A DNA stretch of 64,000 nt from Hydrogenophaga sp. (GTDB lineage Bacteria > Pseudomonadota > Gammaproteobacteria > Burkholderiales > Burkholderiaceae_C): assembly GCF_030651625.1 (NCBI RefSeq), contig NZ_JAUSCF010000024.1, positions 282,900-346,899 of the forward strand, given 5' to 3'. How positions within the stretch are numbered: the first letter of the stretch is position 1; every line of letters begins with the position of its first letter. This document shows positions 53,883-64,000 of this stretch, piece by piece. The notes below the pieces were generated by a model that was given only the letters and a program-made list of their open reading frames with translations, was not told the DNA's origin and did no database searches. The translations under genes and the position numbers were made by a program.

Positions 53883-55367
53883 TCAGTTTTCGGATTTTTC
53901 TTCGCTGCGAATGGTCTGTGTCTTGCTCACAAGCACTGGTCTGCCTTTGAGCTGGTTGAGCGCTTGCTGGAGCTGGAAGTCCTGCTCGCTGCCGAACTCG
54001 GGCACCAGACGCTGGCCGGGGTTCTTGCGCGCTTCATCTTCAAGACGACGGCGGGCATCTTCGCGGTCCTGGTCCCGACGTTGCTCGGCCGCCCGTTGAG
54101 CGTCCGTCATCGGTGGGATGGCCCCCCCGCCATTGCCGAGGTGCTTCTGCAGATCGGCTTCGCGGGTCCGCAGGGCAGCGAACACATTGCCTTCTGCGGT
54201 TTCGTCCAGAAGCACATCGGGCACGATGCCTTTTGCTTGAATGGAGGTGCCCAGAGGCGTGTAATAGCGGGCTGTCGTGAGCTTGAGGCCTGTGTCCGGG
54301 CCCAGTGGCCGCACCGTCTGCACCGATCCTTTGCCGAAAGTCTGGCTGCCCATGATGGTGGCGCGCTTGTGATCTTGCAGGGCGCCTGCCACGATTTCAC
54401 TGGCAGAGGCCGAGCCTTCGTTCACGAGCACGACCAACGGCACAGTGCGCAAGGCGCCCTTGGTTGCCTCGGTCAGGCGGCGGATGGGGTCGCTGCCGCC
54501 CCGGCGCAGATAGTGCTGGGGCACGGCCTTGTAAACGAACTTGCTGTCTTCCAGCTGCCCGTTGGTGGAAACCACCGTCACGTTCTCAGGCAGAAAGGCG
54601 GCCGACAGCGCCACGGCTGCGTCCAGCAAACCGCCTGGATCGTTACGCAAATCGAGGACCATGCCCTTGATGTTGGGATCGGCCTTGTAGATGTCTTCCA
54701 CACGGCGCGCAAAGTCTTCAATGGTGCGTTCCTGGAACTGGGAGACGCGAACCCACGCATAGCCGGGTTCAACCAGTTTGGACTTCACACTCTGGGTCTT
54801 GATCTCTTCGCGCGTGATGGTCACGGAGAAAGTGCGGTTCTCGTCCTTGCGGAAGATCGTGAGCAGCACCTTGGTGCGGGGCTCTCCCCGCATCAGTTTC
54901 ACCGCATCGTTGATCGCCAGGCCCTTGACCATGGTGTCGTCGATCTTGGTGATCAGGTCCCCCGTTTTCAAGCCCGCACGAAACGCGGGCGAATCTTCAA
55001 TGGGTGACACCACCTTGACAAGGCCGTCTTCCATGGTGATTTCAATACCGACACCGACGAACCGCCCGCTGGTGCCCTCTCGGAATTCCTTGAAGGATTT
55101 TTTGTCGAAGTACTGGGAATGGGGGTCCAGGCTGGCGACCATGCCCGTGATGGCGTCGGAAATGAGCTTTCTTTCGTCCACTGGTTCCACATAGTCGCTC
55201 TTGACCATGCCAAAAACGGCTGCGAGTTGTTGCAGCTCTTCCAGTGGCAACGGCGCCATGGTGCCCCTGGCCACGGCCTGAAACTGCACCGTGGTAAGCG
55301 CGCCGGCGACTGCGCCAATGGCCACCCAGCCCGCAATCCTCAGCTTGTGACTCACTTGTTTGCCCAT
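53883..55367 (-). CDS. S41 family C-terminal processing peptidase
   Basis: A 494-residue periplasmic protease (CtpA/Prc type). An N-terminal membrane/signal helix, a conserved 'DYVEPVDERKLISDAITGM' region, PDZ domain ('GVGIEITMEDGLVKVVSPI', 'GDLITKIDDTMVKGL'), and the S41 core 'VLDLRNDPGGLLDAAV', the serine in 'NEGSASASEIVAGAL' and the general-base lysine in 'GSQTFGKGSVQTV'. It clips proteins from their C-termini. Downstream of gpmA on the same strand, as usual in betaproteobacteria. Confidence 0.93.
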   Translation of the reverse strand: MGKQVSHKLRIAGWVAIGAVAGALTTVQFQAVARGTMAPLPLEELQQLAAVFGMVKSDYVEPVDERKLISDAITGMVASLDPHSQYFDKKSFKEFREGTSGRFVGVGIEITMEDGLVKVVSPIEDSPAFRAGLKTGDLITKIDDTMVKGLAINDAVKLMRGEPRTKVLLTIFRKDENRTFSVTITREEIKTQSVKSKLVEPGYAWVRVSQFQERTIEDFARRVEDIYKADPNIKGMVLDLRNDPGGLLDAAVALSAAFLPENVTVVSTNGQLEDSKFVYKAVPQHYLRRGGSDPIRRLTEATKGALRTVPLVVLVNEGSASASEIVAGALQDHKRATIMGSQTFGKGSVQTVRPLGPDTGLKLTTARYYTPLGTSIQAKGIVPDVLLDETAEGNVFAALRTREADLQKHLGNGGGAIPPMTDAQRAAEQRRDQDREDARRRLEDEARKNPGQRLVPEFGSEQDFQLQQALNQLKGRPVLVSKTQTIRSEEKSEN

Positions 55368-55530
55368 CGAAATATCCTGAAGTTAACGCCAGCGCCAAGC
55401 CCAGTTGGCCCACTGGCGAGCCAATATACACCTTGGAGCGGTGTCATGGCCGTCGGTTCCGTAAACCCCGTCACAGCGTGGGAATGCGCCCGCTCAACGG
55501 TGGGTCACCGGCGACGTGTGCCCTGCCTGG

Positions 55531-56274
55531 TCAGGCCTTGCCCTGGGCTGCCACAGCCGCCGCAGCCTTTGCAATCGCTTCCTGATCACCCAGATACGCG
55601 CTCTTGATCGGCTGCAGGGCGGCATCGAGCTCGTAAACCAGCGGAATACCGTTGGGAATGTTCAGGTTGACGATGTCGGTGTCCGAAACCCCATCAAGGT
55701 ACTTGACCAGCGCCCGGATGCTGTTGCCGTGGGCGGCCACCACCACGCGCTTGCCGGCGCGGATGGCTGGCGCCATCGATTCGTTCCAGAATGGCAATAC
55801 CCGGGCAACGGTGTCCTTGAGGCATTCGGTCAGCGGCACTTCGCTGGGGTTGAGCCTCTCGTAACGCCGGTCGTGGCGTTCGCAGCGCAGGTCGTCTGGC
55901 TCCAGCGCCGGTGGTGGGGTGTCGTAGCTGCGCCGCCAGATCAGCACCTGTTCATCGCCGTATTGTTTGGCGATATCGGCTTTGTTCAAGCCTTGCAAGG
56001 CCCCGTAGTGCCGTTCATTCAGTCGCCAGCTGTGCACCACGGGCAGCCAGGTGCGATCCATTTCATCGAGGGTGTGCCACAGCGTGCGGGTGGCTCGCTT
56101 GAGAACGCTGGTATAGGCCAGATCGAAGTCGTAGCCCTCGGCCTTCAGTAGTCGGCCTGCGTTCTTCGCCTGCTCCAGGCCGGTGGCGGTCAGGTCCACA
56201 TCGGTCCAGCCGGTGAATCGGTTTTCGAGGTTCCAGGTGGATTCGCCGTGGCGAATCAGGACAAGTTTGTACAT
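55531..56274 (-). CDS. gpmA: 2,3-bisphosphoglycerate-dependent phosphoglycerate mutase
   Basis: A 247-residue glycolytic enzyme interconverting 3- and 2-phosphoglycerate. The phosphohistidine is in '[10 protein letters not shown]' (His9); '[20 protein letters not shown]', '[20 protein letters not shown]' and '[20 protein letters not shown]' complete the active site. It is divergent from the rhodanese gene. Confidence 0.97.
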   Translation of the reverse strand: MYKLVLIRHGESTWNLENRFTGWTDVDLTATGLEQAKNAGRLLKAEGYDFDLAYTSVLKRATRTLWHTLDEMDRTWLPVVHSWRLNERHYGALQGLNKADIAKQYGDEQVLIWRRSYDTPPPALEPDDLRCERHDRRYERLNPSEVPLTECLKDTVARVLPFWNESMAPAIRAGKRVVVAAHGNSIRALVKYLDGVSDTDIVNLNIPNGIPLVYELDAALQPIKSAYLGDQEAIAKAAAAVAAQGKA

Positions 56275-56413
56275 GGGCAGTGATTCGAATAGAACTGAAA
56301 TAACGCTTGTAGAAAGCCCGGCACAACAGCATGTCGCTTGATCGGGTACGTGAGTCGCCGTGCTGGACAGCCAGACATTCTAAAATCCACGGTTGTCTAG
56401 AAAGGGTACCCCT

Positions 56414-56824
56414 GTGAGTTTCTTCATCGAAAACTGGATTTTGATTGCTGTGGCCTTCACCGCCGGAGCCATGCTTGTGTGGCCGGCTGTCTCTGCAGGT
56501 GGCCGCGCCGGCTCGCTCAAAGCCACCGAGGCCGTGATGCTGATGAACCGTGACAAGGCGGTGGTGGTGGATGTGTGCGATGCCACCGAATTCGCTGGTG
56601 GACATGTCATTGGCGCCAAGAACGTTCCCCTGGCTGATCTGGAAACAAAGCTGCCCGGCACCGTCAAGAACAAGGCCACGCCGGTGATTCTGGTGTGTGC
56701 CACCGGGGCGCGATCCAACCGTGCCCTGGCCATCGCCAAAAAGCTGGGTTATGAAAACGCCCATTCCCTGTCCGGGGGCATGGGCGCATGGAAGGCCGCC
56801 AGCCTTCCGGTGGAAAAAGCCTAA
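56414..56824 (+). CDS. Membrane-anchored rhodanese-like protein
   Basis: A 136-residue protein. One N-terminal helix ('ILIAVAFTAGAMLVWPAV') anchors it and a single rhodanese domain follows, with 'VVVDVCDATEFAGGHVIGAK' and the catalytic loop 'CATGARS' (Cys95 to Arg100). It probably transfers or senses sulfane sulfur. I chose the GTG at 56414 because the protein then begins 'MSFFIENW' as in its relatives; the frame is open upstream without a good start. It opens the grxC-secB-gpsA row, an order common in Burkholderiales. Confidence 0.9.
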   Translation: MSFFIENWILIAVAFTAGAMLVWPAVSAGGRAGSLKATEAVMLMNRDKAVVVDVCDATEFAGGHVIGAKNVPLADLETKLPGTVKNKATPVILVCATGARSNRALAIAKKLGYENAHSLSGGMGAWKAASLPVEKA

Positions 56825-56861
56825 GCTTGAGAGACTGTTTGGGTTTGATTCAGGAGTTTTG

Positions 56862-57122
56862 ATGGCCAACGTAACGATGTACACCAGTGCTTATTGCCCT
56901 TTCTGCAGCCGCGCAAAGGCCTTGCTTCAAAGGCATGGCGTGGCTGACTTGAATGAGATTTTTGTTGACGGCCAGCAAGCATTGCGAGCCCACATGACCG
57001 AAATCACGGGCCGAACCAGCGTGCCGCAGATCTTCATCGGCGAAACCCATGTGGGCGGCTGTGACGATCTGCATGCGCTCGATGCCCGTGGCGCCTTGGT
57101 GCCCATGCTCAAGGCAGAGTGA
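56862..57122 (+). CDS. grxC: Glutaredoxin 3
   Basis: An 86-residue dithiol glutaredoxin: 'MYTSAYCPFCSRAKALL' with Cys12 and Cys15, the cis-proline in 'TSVPQIFIG' and 'HVGGCDDLHAL'. A CAGGAG is seven bases before the ATG. It reduces disulfides and mixed glutathione disulfides in the cytoplasm. Next to secB as usual. Confidence 0.96.
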   Translation: MANVTMYTSAYCPFCSRAKALLQRHGVADLNEIFVDGQQALRAHMTEITGRTSVPQIFIGETHVGGCDDLHALDARGALVPMLKAE

Positions 57123-57161
57123 AAGGCCCTGCAGGTCGGGGCTGACATAATCCACATCAGC

Positions 57162-57199
57162 GCCCGCTGCGAGAAGCCTTCACTGCAGCGGGCTTCATT
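57162..57199 (+). terminator. Hairpin between grxC and secB
   Basis: GCCCGCTGC (57162-57170) and GCAGCGGGC (57185-57193) form a nine-bp stem with a 14-base loop, followed by TTCATTTTT. It may end the rhodanese-grxC transcript or attenuate entry into secB. Confidence 0.65.
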
Positions 57200-57221
57200 T
57201 TTGATCCACAGAGACACCACC

Positions 57222-57680
57222 ATGGCCGACAACCAAGAACCCACATTCCAGATCCAGCGCGTTTACCTGAAGGAAGCTTCGCTTGAGCAGCCGAATTCGC
57301 CTTCCATCCTTCTGGAGCAGGAACAGCCCTCTGTGGACATCCAGCTTGGTGTGGAAGCCAGCCCGGCTGCCGACGGCGTCTACGAAATTTGCGTCACTGC
57401 CACGGTCACGACCAAGATCAAGGACAAGACGGTGTTTCTGGTGGAGGCCAAACAAGCCGGCATTTTCGAGATCCGCAACCTGCCAGAAGAGCAGATGGGT
57501 CCCATCATGGGCATCGCCTGTCCACAGATCGTCTACCCCTACCTGCGTTCCAACGTCGCTGACCTGATCCAGCGTGGGGGGTTCCCTCCAGTGCACCTGG
57601 CAGAGATCAATTTCCAGGCCATGTATGAACAGCAGCAGGCCCAGGCGGCCGAAGACGCGCCGCGCATCGTCACGCAGTAA
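57222..57680 (+). CDS. secB: Protein-export chaperone SecB
   Basis: A 152-residue tetrameric chaperone that holds precursors for SecA. '[20 protein letters not shown]' start, '[20 protein letters not shown]' and '[20 protein letters not shown]' are family hallmarks. The ATG at 57222 ('MADNQEP') was preferred over one seven codons earlier. Between grxC and gpsA as in most proteobacteria. Confidence 0.97.
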   Translation: MADNQEPTFQIQRVYLKEASLEQPNSPSILLEQEQPSVDIQLGVEASPAADGVYEICVTATVTTKIKDKTVFLVEAKQAGIFEIRNLPEEQMGPIMGIACPQIVYPYLRSNVADLIQRGGFPPVHLAEINFQAMYEQQQAQAAEDAPRIVTQ

Positions 57681-57704
57681 CGTCGGTTCGCTGGGTCTGG
57701 CGCA

Positions 57705-58748
57705 ATGAAGATTGTTGTGCTCGGCGCGGGTGCCTGGGGAACCGCGCTGGCGGTCAGCGCGGCGCGACTGTCAGGTGCTGATCGCAACGTGAGTCTCTGG
57801 GCGCGCGACGCTGCGCAGGTCTTGGAAATGCAGTCGGGGCGCGAAAACCGCCGCTACCTACCGGGCGTGGTGTTTCCACAAAGCCTGAACGTGGAAGCCG
57901 TGCCTTTGGAGGCGGTGTCTGCCTTGGTCCAGCAGCGCCTCGGCCAGGCGGACCTGGTGATCATCGGCACGCCCATGGCCGGCTTGCGTGGGATGCTGAC
58001 CGGATTGCGCGACCACCCGGGCCCTGTTGCCTGGCTGTGCAAAGGATTCGAGGAGCCGCAAGGTTCCCAACAGCCAGCTGGCCTGCTGGGTCACGAAATT
58101 CGGGCCGACGTGGCGCCATCGCTCAAGGCAGGGGTGCTCAGTGGCCCCAGTTTCGCGCAAGAGGTGGCCTTGGGGCAGCCCACAGCGTTGGTGGCGGCCA
58201 GTGAGCACGTGAGCGTGCGCGATGCGCTGGTGGCGGCCTTTCATGGCCCTGCGCTGCGGGTTTATGCCAACGACGACATGGTCGGCGTGGAGGTGGGCGG
58301 CGCCGTGAAAAACGTGCTGGCCATCGCCACCGGTCTTTGCGATGGCCTGAAGCTGGGCTTGAATGCTCGAGCAGCCTTGATCACCCGCGGACTGGCAGAG
58401 ATGAGCCGGCTGGGATTGGCGCTGGGCGCACGCGCTGACACCTTCATGGGTCTGTCGGGCCTGGGCGATCTGGTGCTGACGGCCACGGGTGACCTGTCTC
58501 GCAACCGGCGTGTTGGACAGTTGCTGGCACAAGGGCTGACTCTGCGGGAGGCGGTTGACTCGCTCGGGCATGTTGCCGAAGGGGTGTACAGCGCGCAGAC
58601 CGTGGTGCAGCGTGCGCGCTTGCTCGGCGTGGACATGCCGATCAGCGAAGCCGTGGTGGACCTGCTCGATGGCCGGCTGTTGCCGTTGCAGGCCCTGGCA
58701 GTGCTCATGGGGCGCGACCCCAAGCAGGAAGCGGCGTTGACCTGGTAA
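57705..58748 (+). CDS. gpsA: Glycerol-3-phosphate dehydrogenase [NAD(P)+]
   Basis: A 347-residue enzyme making sn-glycerol 3-phosphate for phospholipids. NAD-binding '[20 protein letters not shown]', '[20 protein letters not shown]', the catalytic lysine in '[18 protein letters not shown]', and '[20 protein letters not shown]'. It follows secB by 24 bases. Confidence 0.97.
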   Translation: MKIVVLGAGAWGTALAVSAARLSGADRNVSLWARDAAQVLEMQSGRENRRYLPGVVFPQSLNVEAVPLEAVSALVQQRLGQADLVIIGTPMAGLRGMLTGLRDHPGPVAWLCKGFEEPQGSQQPAGLLGHEIRADVAPSLKAGVLSGPSFAQEVALGQPTALVAASEHVSVRDALVAAFHGPALRVYANDDMVGVEVGGAVKNVLAIATGLCDGLKLGLNARAALITRGLAEMSRLGLALGARADTFMGLSGLGDLVLTATGDLSRNRRVGQLLAQGLTLREAVDSLGHVAEGVYSAQTVVQRARLLGVDMPISEAVVDLLDGRLLPLQALAVLMGRDPKQEAALTW

Positions 58749-58770
58749 CGGCTTGGCGACATGGGTTCGC

Positions 58771-58789
58771 GTGCCCGAGTGTCGGGCAC
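58771..58789. terminator. Symmetrical hairpin between gpsA and panC
   Basis: GTGCCCGA and TCGGGCAC pair perfectly over a GTG loop, midway between convergent stop codons. Without T-runs on either side it is a weak bidirectional terminator candidate. Confidence 0.55.
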
Positions 58790-58807
58790 CCCGTCGAAGG
58801 ATTCGGC

Positions 58808-59680
<873 letters not shown>

Positions 59681-59765
59681 TCAGCTTTCCCAATGAATGG
59701 CAGGAAAATCGCCATCGGGGTTGGACTTGTCGGTCAATATTTGTCGTGCTCCATGCACGGATTTC

Positions 59766-60656
59766 TCACCACGCATGGAGTTCATTGTCGGGAAAGCTGC
59801 CATTTTTCACGGCCGCCACATAGGCTGCCATCGCATCGCGAACGCTGGCCTGCCCATCCATGAAGTTGCGCACAAACTTCGGGTTCTTGCCCAGATTGAT
59901 GCCCAGCATGTCGTGCATGACCAGCACCTGACCGGCGGTGTCTTTGCCCGCACCAATGCCGATGGTGTGACACGTCTTGAGCTGCTCGGTGATTTCTTTA
60001 GAAAGCAGGGCCGGTACCATTTCAAGGACCAGCATCGCCGCGCCGGCGTCCTGCAACTCCAGCGCCTGCCGCTTGAGCTGCAGGGCGGATGCGTCACCCC
60101 GACCTTGCACCCGGTAGCCGCCCAGGGCGTGTACGGTCTGTGGGGTGAGGCCCAGATGGGCACAGACCGGAATGCCGCGTTCAACCAGGAAGCGCACAGT
60201 TTCGGCGGTCCATCCGCCACCTTCGAGCTTGACCATGTGAGCGCCGCCGCGCATCAGTTCGGCGGCGCTGCGCAATGCCTGCTCTTTCGATTCGTGATAG
60301 CTGCCGAACGGCAAATCACCGATCACCCATGCCGTCGCCTGCACGCGTTGCAGGCCACGCACCACGCTTTCGGTGTGGTAGCGCATCGTCTCCAGCGTGA
60401 CGCCGACGGTGCTGGACAAGCCCTGGCACACCATGCCCAACGAATCGCCGACCAGAATGCATTCCACGCCAGCCGCATCGGCCACCGCTGCGAATGTGGC
60501 GTCGTAGGCGGTAAGCATGGTGATCTTCTCACCCCTTTCTCGCATTTCGTGCAGGCGCGGCAGGCTCACCGGTTTGCGCTGCGGCAGCGGTGAAGCCGAT
60601 GGCAGCGTGCCGTAGGGCGTGCCGGTGGTCGGGGCGGAGGTGGTTGATGAGGTCAT
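59766..60656 (-). CDS. panB: 3-methyl-2-oxobutanoate hydroxymethyltransferase
   Basis: A 296-residue enzyme for the first step of pantothenate synthesis. After a 25-residue serine/threonine-rich extension come '[20 protein letters not shown]', '[20 protein letters not shown]', '[20 protein letters not shown]' and '[20 protein letters not shown]'. Upstream of panC by 91 bases and divergent from nadC. Confidence 0.97.
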   Translation of the reverse strand: MTSSTTSAPTTGTPYGTLPSASPLPQRKPVSLPRLHEMRERGEKITMLTAYDATFAAVADAAGVECILVGDSLGMVCQGLSSTVGVTLETMRYHTESVVRGLQRVQATAWVIGDLPFGSYHESKEQALRSAAELMRGGAHMVKLEGGGWTAETVRFLVERGIPVCAHLGLTPQTVHALGGYRVQGRGDASALQLKRQALELQDAGAAMLVLEMVPALLSKEITEQLKTCHTIGIGAGKDTAGQVLVMHDMLGINLGKNPKFVRNFMDGQASVRDAMAAYVAAVKNGSFPDNELHAW

Positions 60657-60789
60657 GGATATTCCCTGTGGGCTCGGGACCGCAGATGGGGGGCACTATA
60701 TTCGATCCCGTTCTGCCAATGCTCATCAAGTTCCCATGGCTGCGCACGCCGCGCATGGATTGTGCAGCGTTGCCTTATGCTTGACCACC

Positions 60790-61653
60790 ATGAAACACCT
60801 CTCTGACTTCAGTGCGAGCGATCTGGCGGAGCTCGCGCTCGCCGATGTGCGCAGGGCCCTGGCTGAAGATGTGGGCGACGGCGACCTCACGGCGGCCCTG
60901 GTGGACAGTTCACGCCAGGCGAGGGCCCGCATCGTGGCGCGCGAAGACGCTGTGATCTGCGGTGCGCCCTGGGTGGAGGCAGCGTTGCTGGCCTGTGATC
61001 CGCAGGCCCGGTTGCGCTGGCACGTGCAGGAGGGGCAGCGTTGTGCCGCCGATCAGGTGGTGCTGGAAATCGAAGGCCATGCCCAGCCGCTGCTCACGGC
61101 CGAACGCACCGCGCTCAACTTTCTGCAGCTGCTGTCGGCTGTGGCCACCCAGACGGCCATCTACAAGGCGACTGTGGCGGGCACGCGTGCACAGATCGTG
61201 GACACCCGCAAGACTTTGCCCGGACTGAGACTGGCCCAGAAGTACGCGGTAACCATCGGAGGCGGTGTGAACCACCGGGTGGGTCTTTACGACGCCGTGC
61301 TGATCAAGGAAAACCACATCGCAGCTGCGGGCGGCGTGGCCGCCGTGCTGCAGCGGGTGCGGGACACAGCGCCTCAGGCCCGTTTCGTGGAAATCGAGGT
61401 GGAAACCCTGGAGCAGCTGGATGAAGCACTGTCGTGCGGTGCGACCATGGTGCTGCTGGACAACATGGACTTGGGCACATTGAATGAAGCGGTGCGCCGC
61501 AACGCCGGGCGCGCCATCCTGGAGATTTCGGGTGGCGTGAACCTGCAGACCGTGCGTGCGCTTGCAGAAACCGGCGTCGACCGCATTTCCATAGGCGCCC
61601 TCACCAAAGACATCAAGGCGATCGACTTTTCAATGCGCTTTGAAGCGCTCTGA
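60790..61653 (+). CDS. nadC: Nicotinate-nucleotide pyrophosphorylase (carboxylating)
   Basis: A 287-residue quinolinate phosphoribosyltransferase. 'LAEDVGDGDLTAALVDSSRQ', 'LTAERTALNFLQLLSAVATQ', 'IVDTRKTLPGLRLAQKYAVT', 'GGGVNHRVGLYDAVLIKENH' and 'TGVDRISIGALTKDIKAIDFS' are all seen. The ATG at 60790 was chosen on family length; the frame is open from 60619. Followed by nadA after 39 bases. Confidence 0.97.
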   Translation: MKHLSDFSASDLAELALADVRRALAEDVGDGDLTAALVDSSRQARARIVAREDAVICGAPWVEAALLACDPQARLRWHVQEGQRCAADQVVLEIEGHAQPLLTAERTALNFLQLLSAVATQTAIYKATVAGTRAQIVDTRKTLPGLRLAQKYAVTIGGGVNHRVGLYDAVLIKENHIAAAGGVAAVLQRVRDTAPQARFVEIEVETLEQLDEALSCGATMVLLDNMDLGTLNEAVRRNAGRAILEISGGVNLQTVRALAETGVDRISIGALTKDIKAIDFSMRFEAL

Positions 61654-61692
61654 AGCACGTTGACCTTTTGCACGAACGCAAGGCAGACCACC

Positions 61693-62805
61693 ATGACACC
61701 CAGCGATTCCATTGATGTGATCGACGTCGAATACGAACAACCCGCGTGCCCCACGCAGCACGCCTGGGCGCGTGTCCCGGTAGAACCCGGTCCGAAGCAG
61801 CGCGCCGCACTCAAGGAGCGCATCCGCCAGTTGCTCAAGGAACGCAATGCGGTGATGGTGTCGCACTACTACGTGCACCCGGACCTGCAGGACCTGGCGG
61901 TGGAGACCGGCGGCATCGTCAGCGACTCCCTTGAAATGGCCCGTTTCGGCCGCGACCATGCGGCACAGACGCTGGTTGTGTCTGGTGTGCGTTTCATGGG
62001 CGAAACGGCCAAGATCCTCAGCCCGGAAAAAACCGTGCTCATGCCCGACCTGGACGCCAACTGTTCGCTCGATCTGGGCTGCCCCATAGATCAATTCAGC
62101 GCGTTCTGTGACGCCCACCCCGACCGCACGGTGGTGGTTTATGCCAACACCAGCGCGGCGGTGAAGGCGCGATCGGACTGGCTGGTCACCTCCAGCTGCG
62201 CCCTGGACATTGTGCGTGCCCTGAAGGACAAGGGGCACAAGATTCTGTGGGCGCCCGACAAGCATCTGGGGGGCTATATCCAGCGTGAAACCGGGGCCGA
62301 CATGGTGATGTGGACCGGTTCGTGCATCGTGCACGACGAATTCAAGGCCTTCGAACTGGAGGCATTGAAAAAGGAGTACCCGCAGGCCAAGGTGCTGGTG
62401 CACCCCGAAAGCCCGGCCGACGTGATCGCGCTGGCAGATGCCGTGGGCTCCACTTCGGCGATTCTTAAAGCCGCGCGCGAGATGGACGCACCCGCATTCA
62501 TCGTGGCCACCGACAACGGCATGATGCACATGCTGCGCCAGCAAAACCCGGACAAGGTGTTCATCGAGGCGCCGACGGCCGGCAACAGCGCCACCTGCAA
62601 GAGTTGCGCGCATTGCCCATGGATGGCCATGAATGGGCTGGCCGGCGTGGCGCAGGTGCTGGAGAAAGGCCTGAACCGCATCGAGGTGGACGCCGCACTG
62701 ATCGAGCGCGCGCGAGTGCCAATCGACCGCATGCTGGCCTTCACCGCAGCGCAGCGCGGGGGGCAGAACCCCGGCGCACTGGTGCCGAACATCGGCGCAG
62801 CCTGA
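61693..62805 (+). CDS. nadA: Quinolinate synthase
   Basis: A 370-residue [4Fe-4S] enzyme joining iminoaspartate and dihydroxyacetone phosphate. '[17 protein letters not shown]', '[19 protein letters not shown]' with a cluster cysteine, '[10 protein letters not shown]', and '[20 protein letters not shown]' with the last ligand. The ATG at 61693 was chosen at 'MTPSDSID'. Its iminoaspartate supplier NadB is not encoded beside it. Confidence 0.97.
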   Translation: MTPSDSIDVIDVEYEQPACPTQHAWARVPVEPGPKQRAALKERIRQLLKERNAVMVSHYYVHPDLQDLAVETGGIVSDSLEMARFGRDHAAQTLVVSGVRFMGETAKILSPEKTVLMPDLDANCSLDLGCPIDQFSAFCDAHPDRTVVVYANTSAAVKARSDWLVTSSCALDIVRALKDKGHKILWAPDKHLGGYIQRETGADMVMWTGSCIVHDEFKAFELEALKKEYPQAKVLVHPESPADVIALADAVGSTSAILKAAREMDAPAFIVATDNGMMHMLRQQNPDKVFIEAPTAGNSATCKSCAHCPWMAMNGLAGVAQVLEKGLNRIEVDAALIERARVPIDRMLAFTAAQRGGQNPGALVPNIGAA

Positions 62806-62806
62806 T

Positions 62807-63865
62807 TTGGATCTGAGCGACCGGTTGCAGCAACTGGTCGTGGCCCAACTGGGCCGCGGGCAGGTTCAGGAGGCCGTGCTGTGTGTCGCGCGGGAGGCCG
62901 ATCTGCTGTGTGCATCTGCCGGCTTCTGGGCGGGCGTGCCTGTCTCGGTGGATACCCCGTATTTCGTGGCTTCCACCTCCAAGCTGCTGACCACGGCGAT
63001 GATCCTGCGCCTGAGGGCCGAAGGTCGTTTGTCGCTGGATGACCCGATCGTGGACCACTTTCCGGAAGGAATGCTCACAGGCTTGCACCGCTGGCGCGGG
63101 CAGGACCTGACCAGCCGGATCACGCTGAGACACCTGCTGTCGCACCGCTCGGGTCTGCCAGACTATTTTGAGGGCCGACGGCGTGATGGCAGCCGATTGT
63201 CTGACGGTCTGCTGGCCGGGCGAGATATGAGCTACGGCTTGCCAGAGGTACTGGGTTGGGCGCGGGACGAGATGAGGCCGCATTTTCCGCCAGGAGAGGG
63301 TCGGCGCGCCTTGTATGCCGACACCAATTTCTATCTGCTGGGTGAGGTGATTGCACGCGTGTGTGGCACTTCCCTGGCGGAGGCGCTGCAGCGTTTGATC
63401 ACCGTTCCGCTGGGGCTGAATGCCACGCGGTTCTTTGGACCGGGCGTGTCTGCCATGCCCCTGCGTCACGGTGCCTCCGTGCTGGAGGTGCCAAACGCCA
63501 TGGCTTGCATGCCGGCAGACGGTGGGGTGGTCTCCACCGCACGCGACATGCAGATGTTTACCCAGGCCTTCTTTGATGGCGGTTTGGTCCCGCGTGGCGA
63601 CATGGATGAGATGCAGGACTGGTGCCGCATTTTCTTTCCCCTGCAGTCCGGAGTGGGGCTGTTGCGCTTTCGGTTGCCGCGTGTCTTCTCGCCCTGGCGG
63701 GCCTCACCCGAACTTCTGGGTCACTCGGGCATATCAGGTGCTTTTGCGTTTCACTGCCCGGAAATGAATGTCACGCTCACCGGCACCGTGAACCAGATTT
63801 CCGGGCGAGGGCGGCCATTCCGGTTGATGCTGCAGGCGCTGGAGCTTGTGCGCCGATATGGCTAG
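62807..63865 (+). CDS. Beta-lactamase-fold serine hydrolase
   Basis: A 352-residue member of the class C beta-lactamase/DD-peptidase-like family. The S-x-x-K motif is 'STSKLLTTAM' (Ser56 to Lys59), a YxN-type site is 'YADTNFYLLGEV' (YAD), and the third motif is 'GHSGISGAF' (HSG in place of KTG), typical of the esterase/peptidase members rather than true beta-lactamases. No signal peptide is visible. The start is the TTG at 62807, one base after the nadA stop, so it is likely coupled to nadA; no better ATG lies before the first motif. Substrate unknown. Confidence 0.85.
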   Translation: MDLSDRLQQLVVAQLGRGQVQEAVLCVAREADLLCASAGFWAGVPVSVDTPYFVASTSKLLTTAMILRLRAEGRLSLDDPIVDHFPEGMLTGLHRWRGQDLTSRITLRHLLSHRSGLPDYFEGRRRDGSRLSDGLLAGRDMSYGLPEVLGWARDEMRPHFPPGEGRRALYADTNFYLLGEVIARVCGTSLAEALQRLITVPLGLNATRFFGPGVSAMPLRHGASVLEVPNAMACMPADGGVVSTARDMQMFTQAFFDGGLVPRGDMDEMQDWCRIFFPLQSGVGLLRFRLPRVFSPWRASPELLGHSGISGAFAFHCPEMNVTLTGTVNQISGRGRPFRLMLQALELVRRYG

Positions 63866-63898
63866 GAGCCTGCGCGGCAGAAGGCATCGAAGCGAAAC

Positions 63899-63996
63899 GC
63901 GTGGGAAAAGAGCCCAATTCGGCGCCGATTTTGAGGACTGTGGCCGTAGCCACAGCCGGAAAAACGGGGGCGAAGTGGGACTTTTCTCCATGCGTT
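63899..63996. repeat. Imperfect long inverted repeat at window end
   Basis: An arm near 63899-63928 (CGCGTGGGAAAAGAGCCCAA then TTCGGCGCCG) is imperfectly complementary to 63967-63996 (CGGGGGCGAAGTGGGACTTT then TCTCCATGCG), with CTGTGG/CCACAG pairing in between (63938-63955). It could act as a terminator for the nadC-nadA-hydrolase unit or be a mobile repeat. No gene is supported in 63866-64000. Confidence 0.45.
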
Positions 63997-64000
63997 GCAG

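Noticed and set aside
62807..63865. Beta-lactamase resistance gene
   Set aside because: The third motif is HSG, not KTG, and no signal peptide is visible, so it fits the esterase/peptidase members.

Overview
The window reads as chromosomal DNA of a high-GC betaproteobacterium, most likely Burkholderiales, family Comamonadaceae (Hydrogenophaga/Acidovorax-like). This rests on gene order (lolB-ispE-tRNA-Gln-prs-rplY-pth; gmk-rpoZ-spoT-greB; gpmA/rhodanese-grxC-secB-gpsA; hrcA divergent from nadK), on protein flavour, and on typical Burkholderiales intergenic repeats (CTCCCTCCCCC hairpins, TTTCTTTG/CAAAGAAA repeats). The genus is an inference. Almost everything is coding. No prophage, insertion sequence, rRNA or CRISPR array was seen.

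Region 1 (1-15.3 kb) is the least ordinary part. A divergent cluster holds a DUF3047 protein, a TVP38/TMEM64 membrane domain fused to a mercuric-reductase-like flavoprotein, an APH-type phosphotransferase, a fused pair of transferase domains of the TIGR04283 and TIGR04282 types (families tied to arsenosugar biosynthesis) and a nucleoside hydrolase, the last three overlapping by ATGA. A P-type ATPase follows. On the minus strand comes a YnjB-YnjC-YnjD-type ABC importer, a YnjF-type CDP-alcohol phosphatidyltransferase and an LPG-synthase-TM (flippase-like) protein. Together they could take up, activate, attach and translocate a modified sugar or alcohol on a phospholipid; this is the best candidate here for an undescribed system.

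Region 2 (15.3-28.7 kb) is mostly housekeeping: an ECF sigma factor with a small zinc-binding anti-sigma candidate, ftsY, a tandem M16 protease pair (one active, one lacking the zinc motif), rsmD, coaD, a ferredoxin, pth, rplY, prs, tRNA-Gln, ispE, lolB, a TPR protein and mutM.

Region 3 (28.7-46.3 kb) has a dynamin-like GTPase translationally coupled to mutY, then rapZ, recN, nadK, hrcA, two tRNAs, greB, spoT, rpoZ, gmk and yicC, and an operon running protein kinase - PP2C phosphatase - rph - rdgB - hemW.

Region 4 (46.3-53.1 kb) is more accessory: a CusSR-like two-component system divergent from a small DUF4148 secreted protein, a 775-bp stretch without a convincing gene, a small Comamonadaceae-type hypothetical with a perfect Shine-Dalgarno, a DASS anion transporter, a YitT-family membrane gene broken by a single-base frameshift, and a secreted SNase-like nuclease.

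Region 5 (53.1-64 kb) holds moeB/thiF, a CtpA-type protease, gpmA, a rhodanese protein, grxC, secB, gpsA, panC, panB, nadC, nadA, and a beta-lactamase-fold serine hydrolase that starts with TTG one base after nadA. Starts were chosen from family N-termini, signal peptides, ribosome binding sites and ATGA couplings; all family names come from reading the proteins, not from a search.
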